Positions 1-6,570 of a stretch of DNA of 14,916 bases are shown piece by piece. Each line of letters begins with the position of its first letter. Positions within the stretch are counted from its first letter, which is position 1. The DNA lies in assembly GCA_030650265.1 (NCBI GenBank), contig JAUSEJ010000073.1, positions 1-14,916 of the forward strand. The letters are read 5' to 3'. The notes below the pieces were generated by a model. The model did no database searches and was not told the DNA's origin. It saw only the letters and a program-made list of their open reading frames with translations. Position numbers and translations under genes: made by a program. Origin of the DNA: Dehalococcoidia bacterium (GTDB lineage: Bacteria; Chloroflexota; Dehalococcoidia; JACPQF01).

Positions 1-309
1 TTCAGCGCCTGGTCGAAAATTGACTATCAAAGCGTCGGCCCACATCGCCAGCCGGTGAACGATTTCCTGTCCCTCCGTCGTGCGCACGTCGACGGCGATG
101 CTACGCTTGTTGCGGTTAATACCAAGGAACGCCTTGCCCAATTCCGGCTCGCCAAGGCCGGGCATGGCCCACCGCCAGCGAACCGCATCTCCGGTCATTG
201 GCTCCACCTTTATGACCTCGGCGCCCTGGTCGGCCATATGCAAAGCTGCTCCCGGCCCCATGAAGATATGGGACATGTCGATTACTTTGACGCCTTCTAA
301 GGGTAACAT
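1..309 (-). CDS. Class III (CaiB/BaiF) CoA-transferase, N-terminal part, runs off window
   Basis: The minus strand is open from an ATG at 309 to the window edge (103 codons, no stop). It begins MLPLEGVKVIDMSHIFMGPG, then has the family signatures GAEVIKVE (about residues 30-37) and NRNKRSIAVD. These belong to the nucleotide-binding-like N-terminal domain of CaiB/BaiF enzymes, which move CoA between an acyl-CoA donor and a carboxylic acid. AGGTGAG lies 5 bases upstream of the ATG, supporting this start. The opening differs from both neighbouring A and B paralogues, so this is a third subtype rather than another module copy. The catalytic aspartate region lies outside the window, so activity and substrate cannot be judged. 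It is the last visible gene of the leftward cluster, 128 bases after the previous stop, and may have its own promoter. Confidence 0.9.
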   Translation of the reverse strand, partial: MLPLEGVKVIDMSHIFMGPGAALHMADQGAEVIKVEPMTGDAVRWRWAMPGLGEPELGKAFLGINRNKRSIAVDVRTTEGQEIVHRLAMWADALIVNFRPGAE

Positions 310-324
310 CTATCTCACCTGTCG

Positions 325-380
325 CAACGACGTTGAGGCTGCACCTGGCTCGTTGTTATACATCGGCTTGTCGTTGTTAT
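325..380. repeat. CGTTG motif cluster upstream of the third-type CoA-transferase
   Basis: The 128-base gap holds an 11-base perfect palindrome CAACG-A-CGTTG (325-335) and two direct copies of CGTTGTTAT (351-359 and 372-380). The CGTTG cores are 20 and 21 bases apart, about two helical turns, so they would lie on the same DNA face. This could be a regulator site in the leader of the downstream gene. No regulator can be named. Confidence 0.3.
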
Positions 381-398
381 TTCTCAAGAATCCACTGA

Positions 399-428
399 AT
401 AATACACTGTGACGCCCCCCGTCGACAA
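399..428 (-). promoter_or_regulatory. Candidate sigma70-type promoter for the CoA-transferase starting at 309
   Basis: Read on the minus strand, TTGTCG (423-428) is followed after 18 bases by TATTAT (399-404). That is 4/6 and 5/6 agreement with the consensus boxes. It lies just past the stop of the preceding gene and about 90 bases before the ATG at 309. The match is modest and could be chance. Confidence 0.3.
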
Positions 429-437
429 GTTCCGTCA

Positions 438-1655
438 CTAGTAAAGTACCTTCTCCTCTGTTAGCCTGTCCAGCGTGTTTTTGTCCATGCCCAGGAGGTC
501 ACAGAGAATGTACTCGTTGTGCTCGCCCAATAGCGGAGCGTGGCGGCGCAGGGAGCCGGGCGTCTCGCTCAGCTTCCAGCCTATGCCATACACTGCGTCG
601 TCGGGAACGAAAGGATGGGGCAATGGCACGTGTACTTCTCGAGACTGCCAATGAGGGTTACAATAACGATCTTCGACGTTAAATACAGCCATAGCGGCAA
701 CTCCCTCCGCCTGAAGCCTTTCCTGGAGCGACATCTTGGAAAACCCCCGGGTCCAATCGGCAATGCGGGCATCCAACTCCTCTCGATTGTTCAGTCGTCG
801 ATACCCGTCTGCAAAGCGCTCATCCTTTGACCACTCCGGGTCCCCCATCACCTGACAAAGGCTCCGCCATTCCACCTCGGAGTCGACGGCAACGGTTATC
901 CAGGCGTCTTTGCCATCACAGGGATAGCAGCCGTGGGGCACCATGTGCCGGTGCCGGTTCCCTGAAGGTCCGTGAACAGTGCCGTTCATCGTGTAGTCCA
1001 TGATCGCCTCGCCAAGCAAGGCGCTTGTGGCCTCCCATTGGGACATATCGATATATTGACCCTCACCCGTTAGCTCGCGATGCAAAAGGGCAGCCAGGAC
1101 AGCGAATACGCCAATGGTGCCGGCAGTAGGGTCGGCATAAGCCGTCTGCATCCCCAGAACTCGCCCATCGGCATAGCCAACCAGCCCATCCAAGCCAGCA
1201 AGTGCAGATAGTGAAGGGCCATAGGTCACGATATCCTTTAGTGGTCCATAACTGCCTGCCGCGTAAAGCGTAGCCATAATGATGTCCGGCTTGACAAGGC
1301 GCAGATCATCGTATGCCAACCCAAATTTAGCAAGCACGCGAGGGGAGAAATTCTCAACTGCTATATCGCTCACCCTAACTAGCTGCCTCACAAGCTTCAC
1401 ACCCTCCGGATGCGACAAGTCCACGGTTAGACTGAGTTTATTCCTGTTGAAGTTGTGAAACATGGAGCACACTTCGGGACCTGGCTCAAGGTCTGGCGAT
1501 ATCGACGGCGTCGAACGGGCGAGGTCGATGCGCTTGCGCGATTCAATCTTGATTACTTCGGCGCCAAAATCAGCCAGATGTTGGCCCAAGACTGGACCGG
1601 CCCAAACCCAACCAAAGTCAATCACCCTGATACCTTCCAAAGGCAACCGGCCCAC
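438..1655 (-). CDS. Class III CoA-transferase, B-type (catalytic) subunit, second copy (B2)
   Basis: This 405-residue protein has the usual length of the CaiB/BaiF family, which transfers CoA between acyl-CoA and free acids. It starts MGRLPLEGIRVIDFGWVW, with GAEVIKIES (31-39), NRNKLSLTVDL (70-80) and ENFSPRVLAKFGL (101-113). YADPTAG places an aspartate at residue 175, where the family has its catalytic Asp (Asp169 of formyl-CoA transferase), and TGEGQYIDMS follows. The start is GTG at 1655, preceded by GGAGGT at 5-base spacing. It begins 13 bases after the stop of A2, so the two are surely co-transcribed and probably made in equal amount. By hand count it matches B1 at 131 of the first 180 residues. 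Substrate unknown. A partnership with A2 is inferred from pairing and from the missing Asp in A2. Confidence 0.95.
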   Translation of the reverse strand: MGRLPLEGIRVIDFGWVWAGPVLGQHLADFGAEVIKIESRKRIDLARSTPSISPDLEPGPEVCSMFHNFNRNKLSLTVDLSHPEGVKLVRQLVRVSDIAVENFSPRVLAKFGLAYDDLRLVKPDIIMATLYAAGSYGPLKDIVTYGPSLSALAGLDGLVGYADGRVLGMQTAYADPTAGTIGVFAVLAALLHRELTGEGQYIDMSQWEATSALLGEAIMDYTMNGTVHGPSGNRHRHMVPHGCYPCDGKDAWITVAVDSEVEWRSLCQVMGDPEWSKDERFADGYRRLNNREELDARIADWTRGFSKMSLQERLQAEGVAAMAVFNVEDRYCNPHWQSREVHVPLPHPFVPDDAVYGIGWKLSETPGSLRRHAPLLGEHNEYILCDLLGMDKNTLDRLTEEKVLY

Positions 1656-1668
1656 GTCCTACCTCCAG

Positions 1669-2883
1669 CTAAATGATTTCTACTGCCCTCAAACTGGCAA
1701 GATCTCCACGGGAGTAACCAAGTCTCCGACAGAAGATCTCCTCATTGTGTTCGCCTAATCCGGGGGCCGGACTGCGTATCTCCCATGGCGTTTTGGCCAA
1801 TTTATAGGGAGCGCCAGGATAGGTGAGCCTCCCCGTAGCCGGATGGTCCACCTCCTCGAAGTAGTCGCGTTCCCGAAGGTGGTCCGAGTTGAGAAGGTCG
1901 GCGATGCTGTTGATAGGTGCAAAAGGAATGCGATTGGCTCGACACAGATCGAATATCTCCTCCTTGGTGTGCGTCATAAGCCAGGGGGCGATCATTTCGT
2001 CCAACTCATCGCGGCGCTTGCCTCTCTCAAAACGAATCGCAAATCGAGGATCTGTACCCCATTCCGGGTTACCGCTCGCCACCGCAAAGCGGTCCCACTG
2101 ATGATCCTCGACGGCTATGACGGACATGAATCCATCCTCGCAGGGAAGAACGGCGTAGGGATAGTACCAGGTGATAAAACGGTAGCCGCCGCGAAAACCG
2201 ACGACTCCCCGATAGACATAGTTCGTCAGTTCACGACCGACGAGCATGTTCCCAAGACATTCGGCCTCCGAGACGTCTACGTGCTGGCCCCTACCACGCC
2301 GCCGCTGCTCCCAGACAGCCACCAGTGTCGCCGCGGCCCCATGAATTGCCCCTTGATAGCTCATTTGATCCTCAGGCGGCATTAGAGGCTCTCTGTCCGG
2401 ATAACCAATCTGGTTCATGACGCTGCTGGCGGCGGCTGAGTTAATCGGATAGCAGTTGAAGTCCTTGTACGGGCCAGTGCCGCCCAATGGACTGATCGAA
2501 ACCATGACGAGGCGAGGATTGACCTGTCGCAAAGTCTCGTAGTCTAGTCCCAAGTCGGCCATCACTTTCTGGCTATAGTTTTGGACAAAGACGTCGGCCT
2601 CGGCCAGCAGGCTCAAGAACATGTCCCTGCCTGTAGCCTTTCCGGGGTCGAGGGTGACGCCCAACTTGTTGGTGTTTAAATAGAGGAACAGACCACTCTG
2701 TTCTGGATGGGGAACGCCCCCAGGGAATGGCCCCAAGCGCCGGGCTCTGTCGCCCCTAAACGGAGGCTCAACCTTAATGACCTCCGCGCCAAGATCGGCC
2801 ATCATCTTGGTGCAGTAAGGGCCCGAGATATGCTCGGAATACTCCAGCACCTTCAAGCTTGCCAGCGACCCGCGCACCATCAT
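1669..2883 (-). CDS. Class III CoA-transferase, A-type (degenerate) subunit, second copy (A2)
   Basis: This 404-residue CaiB/BaiF-family protein carries LKVLEYSEHISGPYCTKMMADLGAEVIKVEPP spread over residues 10-41, NTNKLGVTLD (70-79) and GRGQHVDVSEAECL (197-210). Aligned without gaps to its B partner through the GQ pair at 199-200, the catalytic Asp position is Ser175, inside PEDQMSYQG. An Asp lies three residues earlier (D172). The subunit may therefore not form the usual aspartyl-CoA intermediate. Two ATGs are in tandem (2883 and 2880); GAGGAGG upstream is better spaced for the second. It follows B1 by 32 bases and precedes B2 by 13. It is the counterpart of A1. Other two-subunit enzymes of this family are known (BbsEF, SmtAB), but the reaction here cannot be assigned. 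Confidence 0.95.
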   Translation of the reverse strand: MMVRGSLASLKVLEYSEHISGPYCTKMMADLGAEVIKVEPPFRGDRARRLGPFPGGVPHPEQSGLFLYLNTNKLGVTLDPGKATGRDMFLSLLAEADVFVQNYSQKVMADLGLDYETLRQVNPRLVMVSISPLGGTGPYKDFNCYPINSAAASSVMNQIGYPDREPLMPPEDQMSYQGAIHGAAATLVAVWEQRRRGRGQHVDVSEAECLGNMLVGRELTNYVYRGVVGFRGGYRFITWYYPYAVLPCEDGFMSVIAVEDHQWDRFAVASGNPEWGTDPRFAIRFERGKRRDELDEMIAPWLMTHTKEEIFDLCRANRIPFAPINSIADLLNSDHLRERDYFEEVDHPATGRLTYPGAPYKLAKTPWEIRSPAPGLGEHNEEIFCRRLGYSRGDLASLRAVEII

Positions 2884-2915
2884 ACCCCTCCTCAGCCTTG
2901 AAACCGCCGTGCCCG

Positions 2916-4133
2916 CTAGTATATCACCCTGTCCGCGGTCAGTCGCTCTAGTTTCGCCCTATCAACGCCTAGTAGATCACAGAAGACATACTCGTTGTGC
3001 TCGCCCAAGAAAGGAGCGTGACGACGTAAAGAGCCCGGCGTCTCACTAAGTTTCCAGCAGACGCCATAAATCGCGTCTCCGGGAACAAGAGGATGGGGCA
3101 GTAGTTCGTAAGCGTTTCGGGCGTTCAGATGGGGATCGATATACATGTCCTCCTGGTTGTAGACAGCCATTGCAGCAACTCCCGCCGATTGAAGTCTCTC
3201 CTGAAGCGCCATCTTGGTAAAACCGCGAGTCCAGGCGGCAACGTTGTCATCGAGTCCCTCCCGATTCTTGAGACGCCGATACCCGTCCACAAACCTCTCG
3301 TCCCTACACCATTCGGGATCGCCCATCTCTCTGCACAGGGCCTGCCATTCTTCGTCGCTGCCTACCGCAATGGTTATCCAGGCATCCTCCCCGTCACAGG
3401 GATAGCAGCCGTGAGGGGACATGAACTTGTGGCGATTGCCGGCGGGACCGTGAACGCGCCCGTTCATCGTGTAATCCATGATAGCCTCGCCGAGCAGGGC
3501 ACTCGTCGCCTCCCATTGCGACATGTCGATGTGTTGCCCTTTGCCTGCACGGTCCCGATACAAGAGGGCAGCCATTACGGCGAATACGCCAGCCAGGCCC
3601 GCCGTAGGATCGGCGTAGGCCACCTGCATGCCCAACACGTTCTCGTTGTAATAGCCGACAAGACCGTCCAGGCCGGCGAGGCCACAGAGCGACGGGCCGT
3701 AGGTCACGATGTCTCGCAGCGGGCCGTAGCTTCCTGCCGCGGACAGGGATGCCATGACGATATCCGGCTTGACCTGGCAGAGATCCGCGTAGCCCAGCCC
3801 CCATTTGGCCAGCACGCGCGGAGAGAAATTCTCCACCACGACGTCGCTAACGCCCACCAGTTGTTTCATTAGCTCGACCCCTTCGGGCCGCGTCAGGTCG
3901 ACGGTCACGCTTAGCTTGTTTCGATTCACCTGGTGATGCCATACGGTAGATTCGGGACCTGGCGCTAGATCCGGCACGGCTGGTCTGGTCGTACGAAAGA
4001 AATCCAGGCGCCGTCGCGACTCGATCTTGATAACCTCAGCGCCAAAATCGGCCAGGAGGTGGCTGAGGGCCGGCGCCGCCCAGACCCAGCCGAAGTCGAT
4101 TACCCTGATTCCTGCCAAAGGCAGCCGCCCCAA
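2916..4133 (-). CDS. Class III CoA-transferase, B-type (catalytic) subunit, first copy (B1)
   Basis: A 405-residue paralogue of B2 with the same landmarks: MGRLPLAGIRVIDFGWVW at the start, GAEVIKIES, NRNKLSVTVDL, ENFSPRVLAKWGL and YADPTAG with the predicted catalytic Asp175. The start is TTG at 4133, chosen because the protein then begins exactly like B2 and because GGGAGGT sits about 5 bases upstream. Its rare start codon beside a strong ribosome site, and the 13-base distance from the A1 stop, suggest output tuned to A1. The C-terminal half keeps YPCDGEDAWITIAV and LGEHNEYVFCDLLG, both near-identical in B2. Function beyond acyl-CoA:carboxylate CoA transfer is not visible. Confidence 0.95.
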   Translation of the reverse strand: MGRLPLAGIRVIDFGWVWAAPALSHLLADFGAEVIKIESRRRLDFFRTTRPAVPDLAPGPESTVWHHQVNRNKLSVTVDLTRPEGVELMKQLVGVSDVVVENFSPRVLAKWGLGYADLCQVKPDIVMASLSAAGSYGPLRDIVTYGPSLCGLAGLDGLVGYYNENVLGMQVAYADPTAGLAGVFAVMAALLYRDRAGKGQHIDMSQWEATSALLGEAIMDYTMNGRVHGPAGNRHKFMSPHGCYPCDGEDAWITIAVGSDEEWQALCREMGDPEWCRDERFVDGYRRLKNREGLDDNVAAWTRGFTKMALQERLQSAGVAAMAVYNQEDMYIDPHLNARNAYELLPHPLVPGDAIYGVCWKLSETPGSLRRHAPFLGEHNEYVFCDLLGVDRAKLERLTADRVIY

Positions 4134-4146
4134 TTAGTACCTCCCG

Positions 4147-5358
4147 CTAGATAATCCCTCTTGTCCGGAACCTGGCAAGATCTTCCCGGGCGAATCCCAG
4201 CCTCTCACATATGATATCTTCATTATGCTCCCCGAGTCGAGGCGCGGGCCGGCGAATATTCCAGGGAGTCTCGGACAGCTTAAAGGGAGCGCCCGGGTAG
4301 ACCAGTTGTCCCGCCTCCGCGTGGTCTACTTTCTGAAAATAGTCGCGCTCCCTCAGATGTTCGGAGTTGACCAACTCCTCGGTGTTGTACACAGGCGTAA
4401 AAGGGATGCGGCGAGCCCGACAAAGTTCGAATATCTCGTCCTTAGTGTGTCTCATAAGCCAGGGCGCCAGTAGGGCATCCAGCTCGTCGGCGTTCTTGGC
4501 TCTGCTGAAACGGGTGGCAAACCGGGCATCTTTGGCCCACTCGAAGCCACCGGCCGCCTCGACAAAGCGGTCCCATTGCTCGTTCTCGAGGGCGATCAAG
4601 CTCACGAATCCGTCCTTACAGGGCAGAATCATATAGGGATAAATGCCGCTAAGCTCGCGATGACCACCACGTTCACCGAGACTACCACCAAAGATATAGG
4701 AAGTAATCAGTCGACCGACTAGCATGCTCCCGAGACACTCCGCCTCGGAGATATCGACGTGCTGGCCTGTACCATGCCGTCGCTGGTCCCACACGGCCAC
4801 CAGCGCCGCGGCCGCGCCATTAATACCACCCTGATAGCTTGTCTGATCCTCCGGCGCCATTATGGGCTCTCGCTCCGGACGGCCAACCAGGAACATGGAC
4901 CCGCTAGCGGCCGATGTGTTTAGCGGATAGCAGTTATAGTCCTTGTAGGGACCGGCGTTCCCCATAGGGCGGATCGAAACCATGATGAGACGGGGATTGA
5001 TCTTTCGCAAGCTCTCGTAGTCGAGGCCCAAATCCGCCATCACCTTCGGCGGATAATTCTGAACGAGGACGTCGGCATCCTGGAGGAGACTCTTGAAAAT
5101 ATCCTTGCCGGTGGCCTGCCCCGGATCCAGAGTAATGCCAAGTTTGTTGGTATTCAGATAGAGGTAGAGACCACTCCGCTCGGGATGGGGAATATCACCG
5201 GGAAAAGGCCCCAGGCGACGAGCACGGTCACCCGCAATCGGCGGTTCGATCTTGATGACCTCTGCACCAAGGTCGGCCATGAGCTTGGTGCAATAGGGAC
5301 CGGAGATATGCTCGGCATACTCCAACACCTTGAGATCTGACAGAGCCCCTTCTACCAT
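4147..5358 (-). CDS. Class III CoA-transferase, A-type (degenerate) subunit, first copy (A1)
   Basis: A 403-residue paralogue of A2 with LKVLEYAEHISGPYCTKLM near the N-terminus, NTNKLGITLD, GTGQHVDISEAECLGSMLVGR and LGEHNEDIICERLGF. The catalytic Asp position holds Ser174, in PEDQTSYQG, as in A2. I chose the ATG at 5358: GAGGAAG lies 6 bases upstream, the protein then begins like A2 (MV-G-L--LKVLEY), and the predicted transcript start is near 5384. A TTG at 5379 would add seven residues but lies almost at that transcript start. It is the first gene of the duplicated A-B/A-B array, followed by B1 after 13 bases. Role: probably the partner subunit of B1 in a heteromeric CoA-transferase (inference). 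Confidence 0.94.
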   Translation of the reverse strand: MVEGALSDLKVLEYAEHISGPYCTKLMADLGAEVIKIEPPIAGDRARRLGPFPGDIPHPERSGLYLYLNTNKLGITLDPGQATGKDIFKSLLQDADVLVQNYPPKVMADLGLDYESLRKINPRLIMVSIRPMGNAGPYKDYNCYPLNTSAASGSMFLVGRPEREPIMAPEDQTSYQGGINGAAAALVAVWDQRRHGTGQHVDISEAECLGSMLVGRLITSYIFGGSLGERGGHRELSGIYPYMILPCKDGFVSLIALENEQWDRFVEAAGGFEWAKDARFATRFSRAKNADELDALLAPWLMRHTKDEIFELCRARRIPFTPVYNTEELVNSEHLRERDYFQKVDHAEAGQLVYPGAPFKLSETPWNIRRPAPRLGEHNEDIICERLGFAREDLARFRTRGII

Positions 5359-5390
5359 CTGGCACTTCCTCGCGGTCAATTAGTGGCGCG

Positions 5391-5399
5391 ATTATAGCA
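5391..5399 (-). promoter_or_regulatory. Extended -10 promoter for the A1-B1-A2-B2 operon
   Basis: The minus strand reads TGC-TATAAT, a full extended -10 element, with no good -35 box, as is usual for this class. It overlaps the last codons of the DUF123-like gene and would start RNA near 5384, leaving a leader of about 26 bases before the A1 ATG that holds the ribosome site. It would let the array be expressed apart from the upstream gene. Confidence 0.55.
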
Positions 5400-5790
5400 C
5401 ACTTTGCGCCCCAAGGGCTGATAGGTCGGGCTTCTCGACGAAATAGACCAGGTGCGCCGGGCAACGACAGTCTGAGGAACCGAACCGTGCGGCTACCAAC
5501 CTGGCCCCGGGCCAACTGCCGACCAATCTCGCCCAACCGCATTCGAGACGCTCCGGGCCAACAGCGACCCAGGCCTCTGCGACCTCTGCGACCTCCCGTA
5601 GATAGTCAACGTGCCAGCGAAGGAGCTTGCCTTGCTTCAAATGGCGGGCCAGCCGCTGCCGCAAGCCACCTAGGGCGCTCCCAATATAGACGTAGTAACC
5701 GGCCGGAAACAAGAAGTCACCCAATTTACCTACTACCAAATGCTGCGGCTGGTCCAAACGGAGCAAGATAGCATAGGTTCCTATATCCAA
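5392..5790 (-). CDS. DUF123 domain protein (GIY-YIG nuclease-like)
   Basis: A protein of 132 residues that is a single DUF123 domain. GYYVYIG (31-37), conserved Arg44 and Arg49/His50, RWHVDYL (58-64) and FGSSDCRCPAHLVYF (103-117) are typical of it. The fold is related to GIY-YIG endonucleases, and in some archaea it is fused to endonuclease III, which suggests a DNA repair role; its biochemical activity is not established. I chose the TTG at 5790 because GGGAGGG is 8 bases upstream and the protein then begins LDIGTYAILLRL, as the family does. An upstream TTG at 5811 lacks a ribosome site and lies at the predicted transcript start. It precedes the CoA-transferase array by 33 bases on the same strand; a functional link is not evident. 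Confidence 0.85.
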   Translation of the reverse strand: MDIGTYAILLRLDQPQHLVVGKLGDFLFPAGYYVYIGSALGGLRQRLARHLKQGKLLRWHVDYLREVAEVAEAWVAVGPERLECGWARLVGSWPGARLVAARFGSSDCRCPAHLVYFVEKPDLSALGAQSVL

Positions 5791-5819
5791 ATACTCAGCC
5801 CTCCCAACCAACCGAGGCC

Positions 5820-5849
5820 ATCATAAATCAGCGAAAGTTGACAGATCAA
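5820..5849 (-). promoter_or_regulatory. Candidate promoter for the DUF123-like gene
   Basis: On the minus strand TTGATC (5844-5849), an 18-base spacer and TATGAT (5820-5825) agree with sigma70/SigA boxes at 4/6 and 5/6. RNA would start near 5813, giving a leader of about 23 bases to the TTG at 5790. This supports the shorter start of that gene. Confidence 0.4.
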
Positions 5850-5929
5850 TTTCCCGCCTGCGGGCCAAAGAAGGACAAAGCCAGGAAGAAGATAGGAAGA
5901 TCGCGGGTCTGCTTTGCCGTCACTTGCAT

Positions 5930-5953
5930 TCTTACCACAACTCCGGCTAGAAT
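5930..5953 (+). promoter_or_regulatory. Candidate promoter for lspA-rluD
   Basis: TAGAAT (5948-5953) is one mismatch from the -10 consensus and lies 35 bases before the lspA ATG. The best -35 is a weak TTGCAT about 18 bases upstream. Location is good, sequence support is modest. Confidence 0.3.
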
Positions 5954-5987
5954 ATAGCCAATCCAAAAATACAGGGGCAGGTGTGAA

Positions 5988-6524
5988 ATGGCAAGTACTG
6001 ACGCCACCGCAAGCACAGCTTTTCGGAAATGGGGAGTGTTCCTCATTGCCTTTGTGGTTGTCGTGCTGGATCAGATCAGCAAGCACCTCGTACGGACTAA
6101 CTTTACCATAGGTCAGTCCATGCCGGAAAGCGGGATCTTCAGGCTCACCTACTATACCAACACCGGCGCTGCCTTCAGCATCCTCCCCGACAGAACCACC
6201 TTATTCATAATCGTAGCATTCGTCGCCATCGCCATCATCGTGTTCTACAGTCGTCGATTGCCCGGGGAGAGGATCCTCGTACGAACCGGGCTTGGCCTCC
6301 AGCTTGGTGGCGCCATTGGCAACCTCACCGATCGACTTGTTCACGGGCAGGTCACCGACTTTATCGACATAAGCATTTGGCCCGTCTTCAACATTGCCGA
6401 CACAGCCGTTTTCACTGGCGTTGGTCTCCTGGCCTATTTCCTTCTGATCCAGACCCCGAAGCCGGTGGAACCGGTACGGCCAGCGGGAAGCGAACCTCAA
6501 CGCGAACCCCAGCGGGAGGCGTAA
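5988..6524 (+). CDS. lspA: Lipoprotein signal peptidase (signal peptidase II)
   Basis: This 178-residue membrane aspartyl protease removes the signal peptide of prolipoproteins after lipid has been added to the +1 cysteine. Landmarks in order: a first membrane segment with VVLDQISK (25-32), YTNTGAAFS (56-64), GGAIGNLTDRL (107-117), VTDFID (122-127) and WPVFNIADTA (131-140). Asp124 and Asp138 match the catalytic pair of solved LspA structures, and Asp115 is the conserved one of NxxDR. Four hydrophobic segments are visible. The tail (about 156-178) is rich in Pro, Glu and Arg and has no family motif. The ATG is preceded by GGGGCAGGTG. It sits 46 bases before an RluD-type gene, a pairing common in bacteria. 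It would process lipoproteins such as the adaptor encoded at 8792. Confidence 0.97.
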   Translation: MASTDATASTAFRKWGVFLIAFVVVVLDQISKHLVRTNFTIGQSMPESGIFRLTYYTNTGAAFSILPDRTTLFIIVAFVAIAIIVFYSRRLPGERILVRTGLGLQLGGAIGNLTDRLVHGQVTDFIDISIWPVFNIADTAVFTGVGLLAYFLLIQTPKPVEPVRPAGSEPQREPQREA

Positions 6525-6538
6525 TCGTCAGTTGTTAG

Positions 6539-6559
6539 CCGCCGACTTTCAGTCGGCGG
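6539..6559. repeat. Perfect palindrome between lspA and rluD (REP-like)
   Basis: Nine-base arms CCGCCGACT and AGTCGGCGG flank the loop TTC. The hairpin lies wholly between the lspA stop and the GTG start used for the next gene. No U-run follows, so it is not a classic terminator. It could attenuate or stabilise the shared mRNA. Its form is like short dispersed palindromes (REP elements), but only one copy was noticed in this window. Confidence 0.7.
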
Positions 6560-6570
6560 AAGGGATCCGC

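Noticed and set aside
1843..2385. 180-codon plus-strand ORF opposite A2
   Set aside because: Antisense shadow of a conserved CoA-transferase; no domain recognised.
3129..3872. 247-codon plus-strand ORF opposite B1
   Set aside because: It lies wholly antisense to a clear CoA-transferase gene, has no recognisable domain, and reflects the GC-rich codon pattern of the true gene.
438..5358. Specific substrate for the CoA-transferases (carnitine, oxalate, benzylsuccinate, malate)
   Set aside because: Family motifs give the chemistry only. No substrate-specific neighbour such as a ligase, dehydrogenase or transporter is in the window.
5846..6046. 66-codon hydrophobic minus-strand ORF
   Set aside because: It overlaps the start of lspA in antisense and its hydrophobicity mirrors the lspA membrane segment and promoter region; no ribosome site support.
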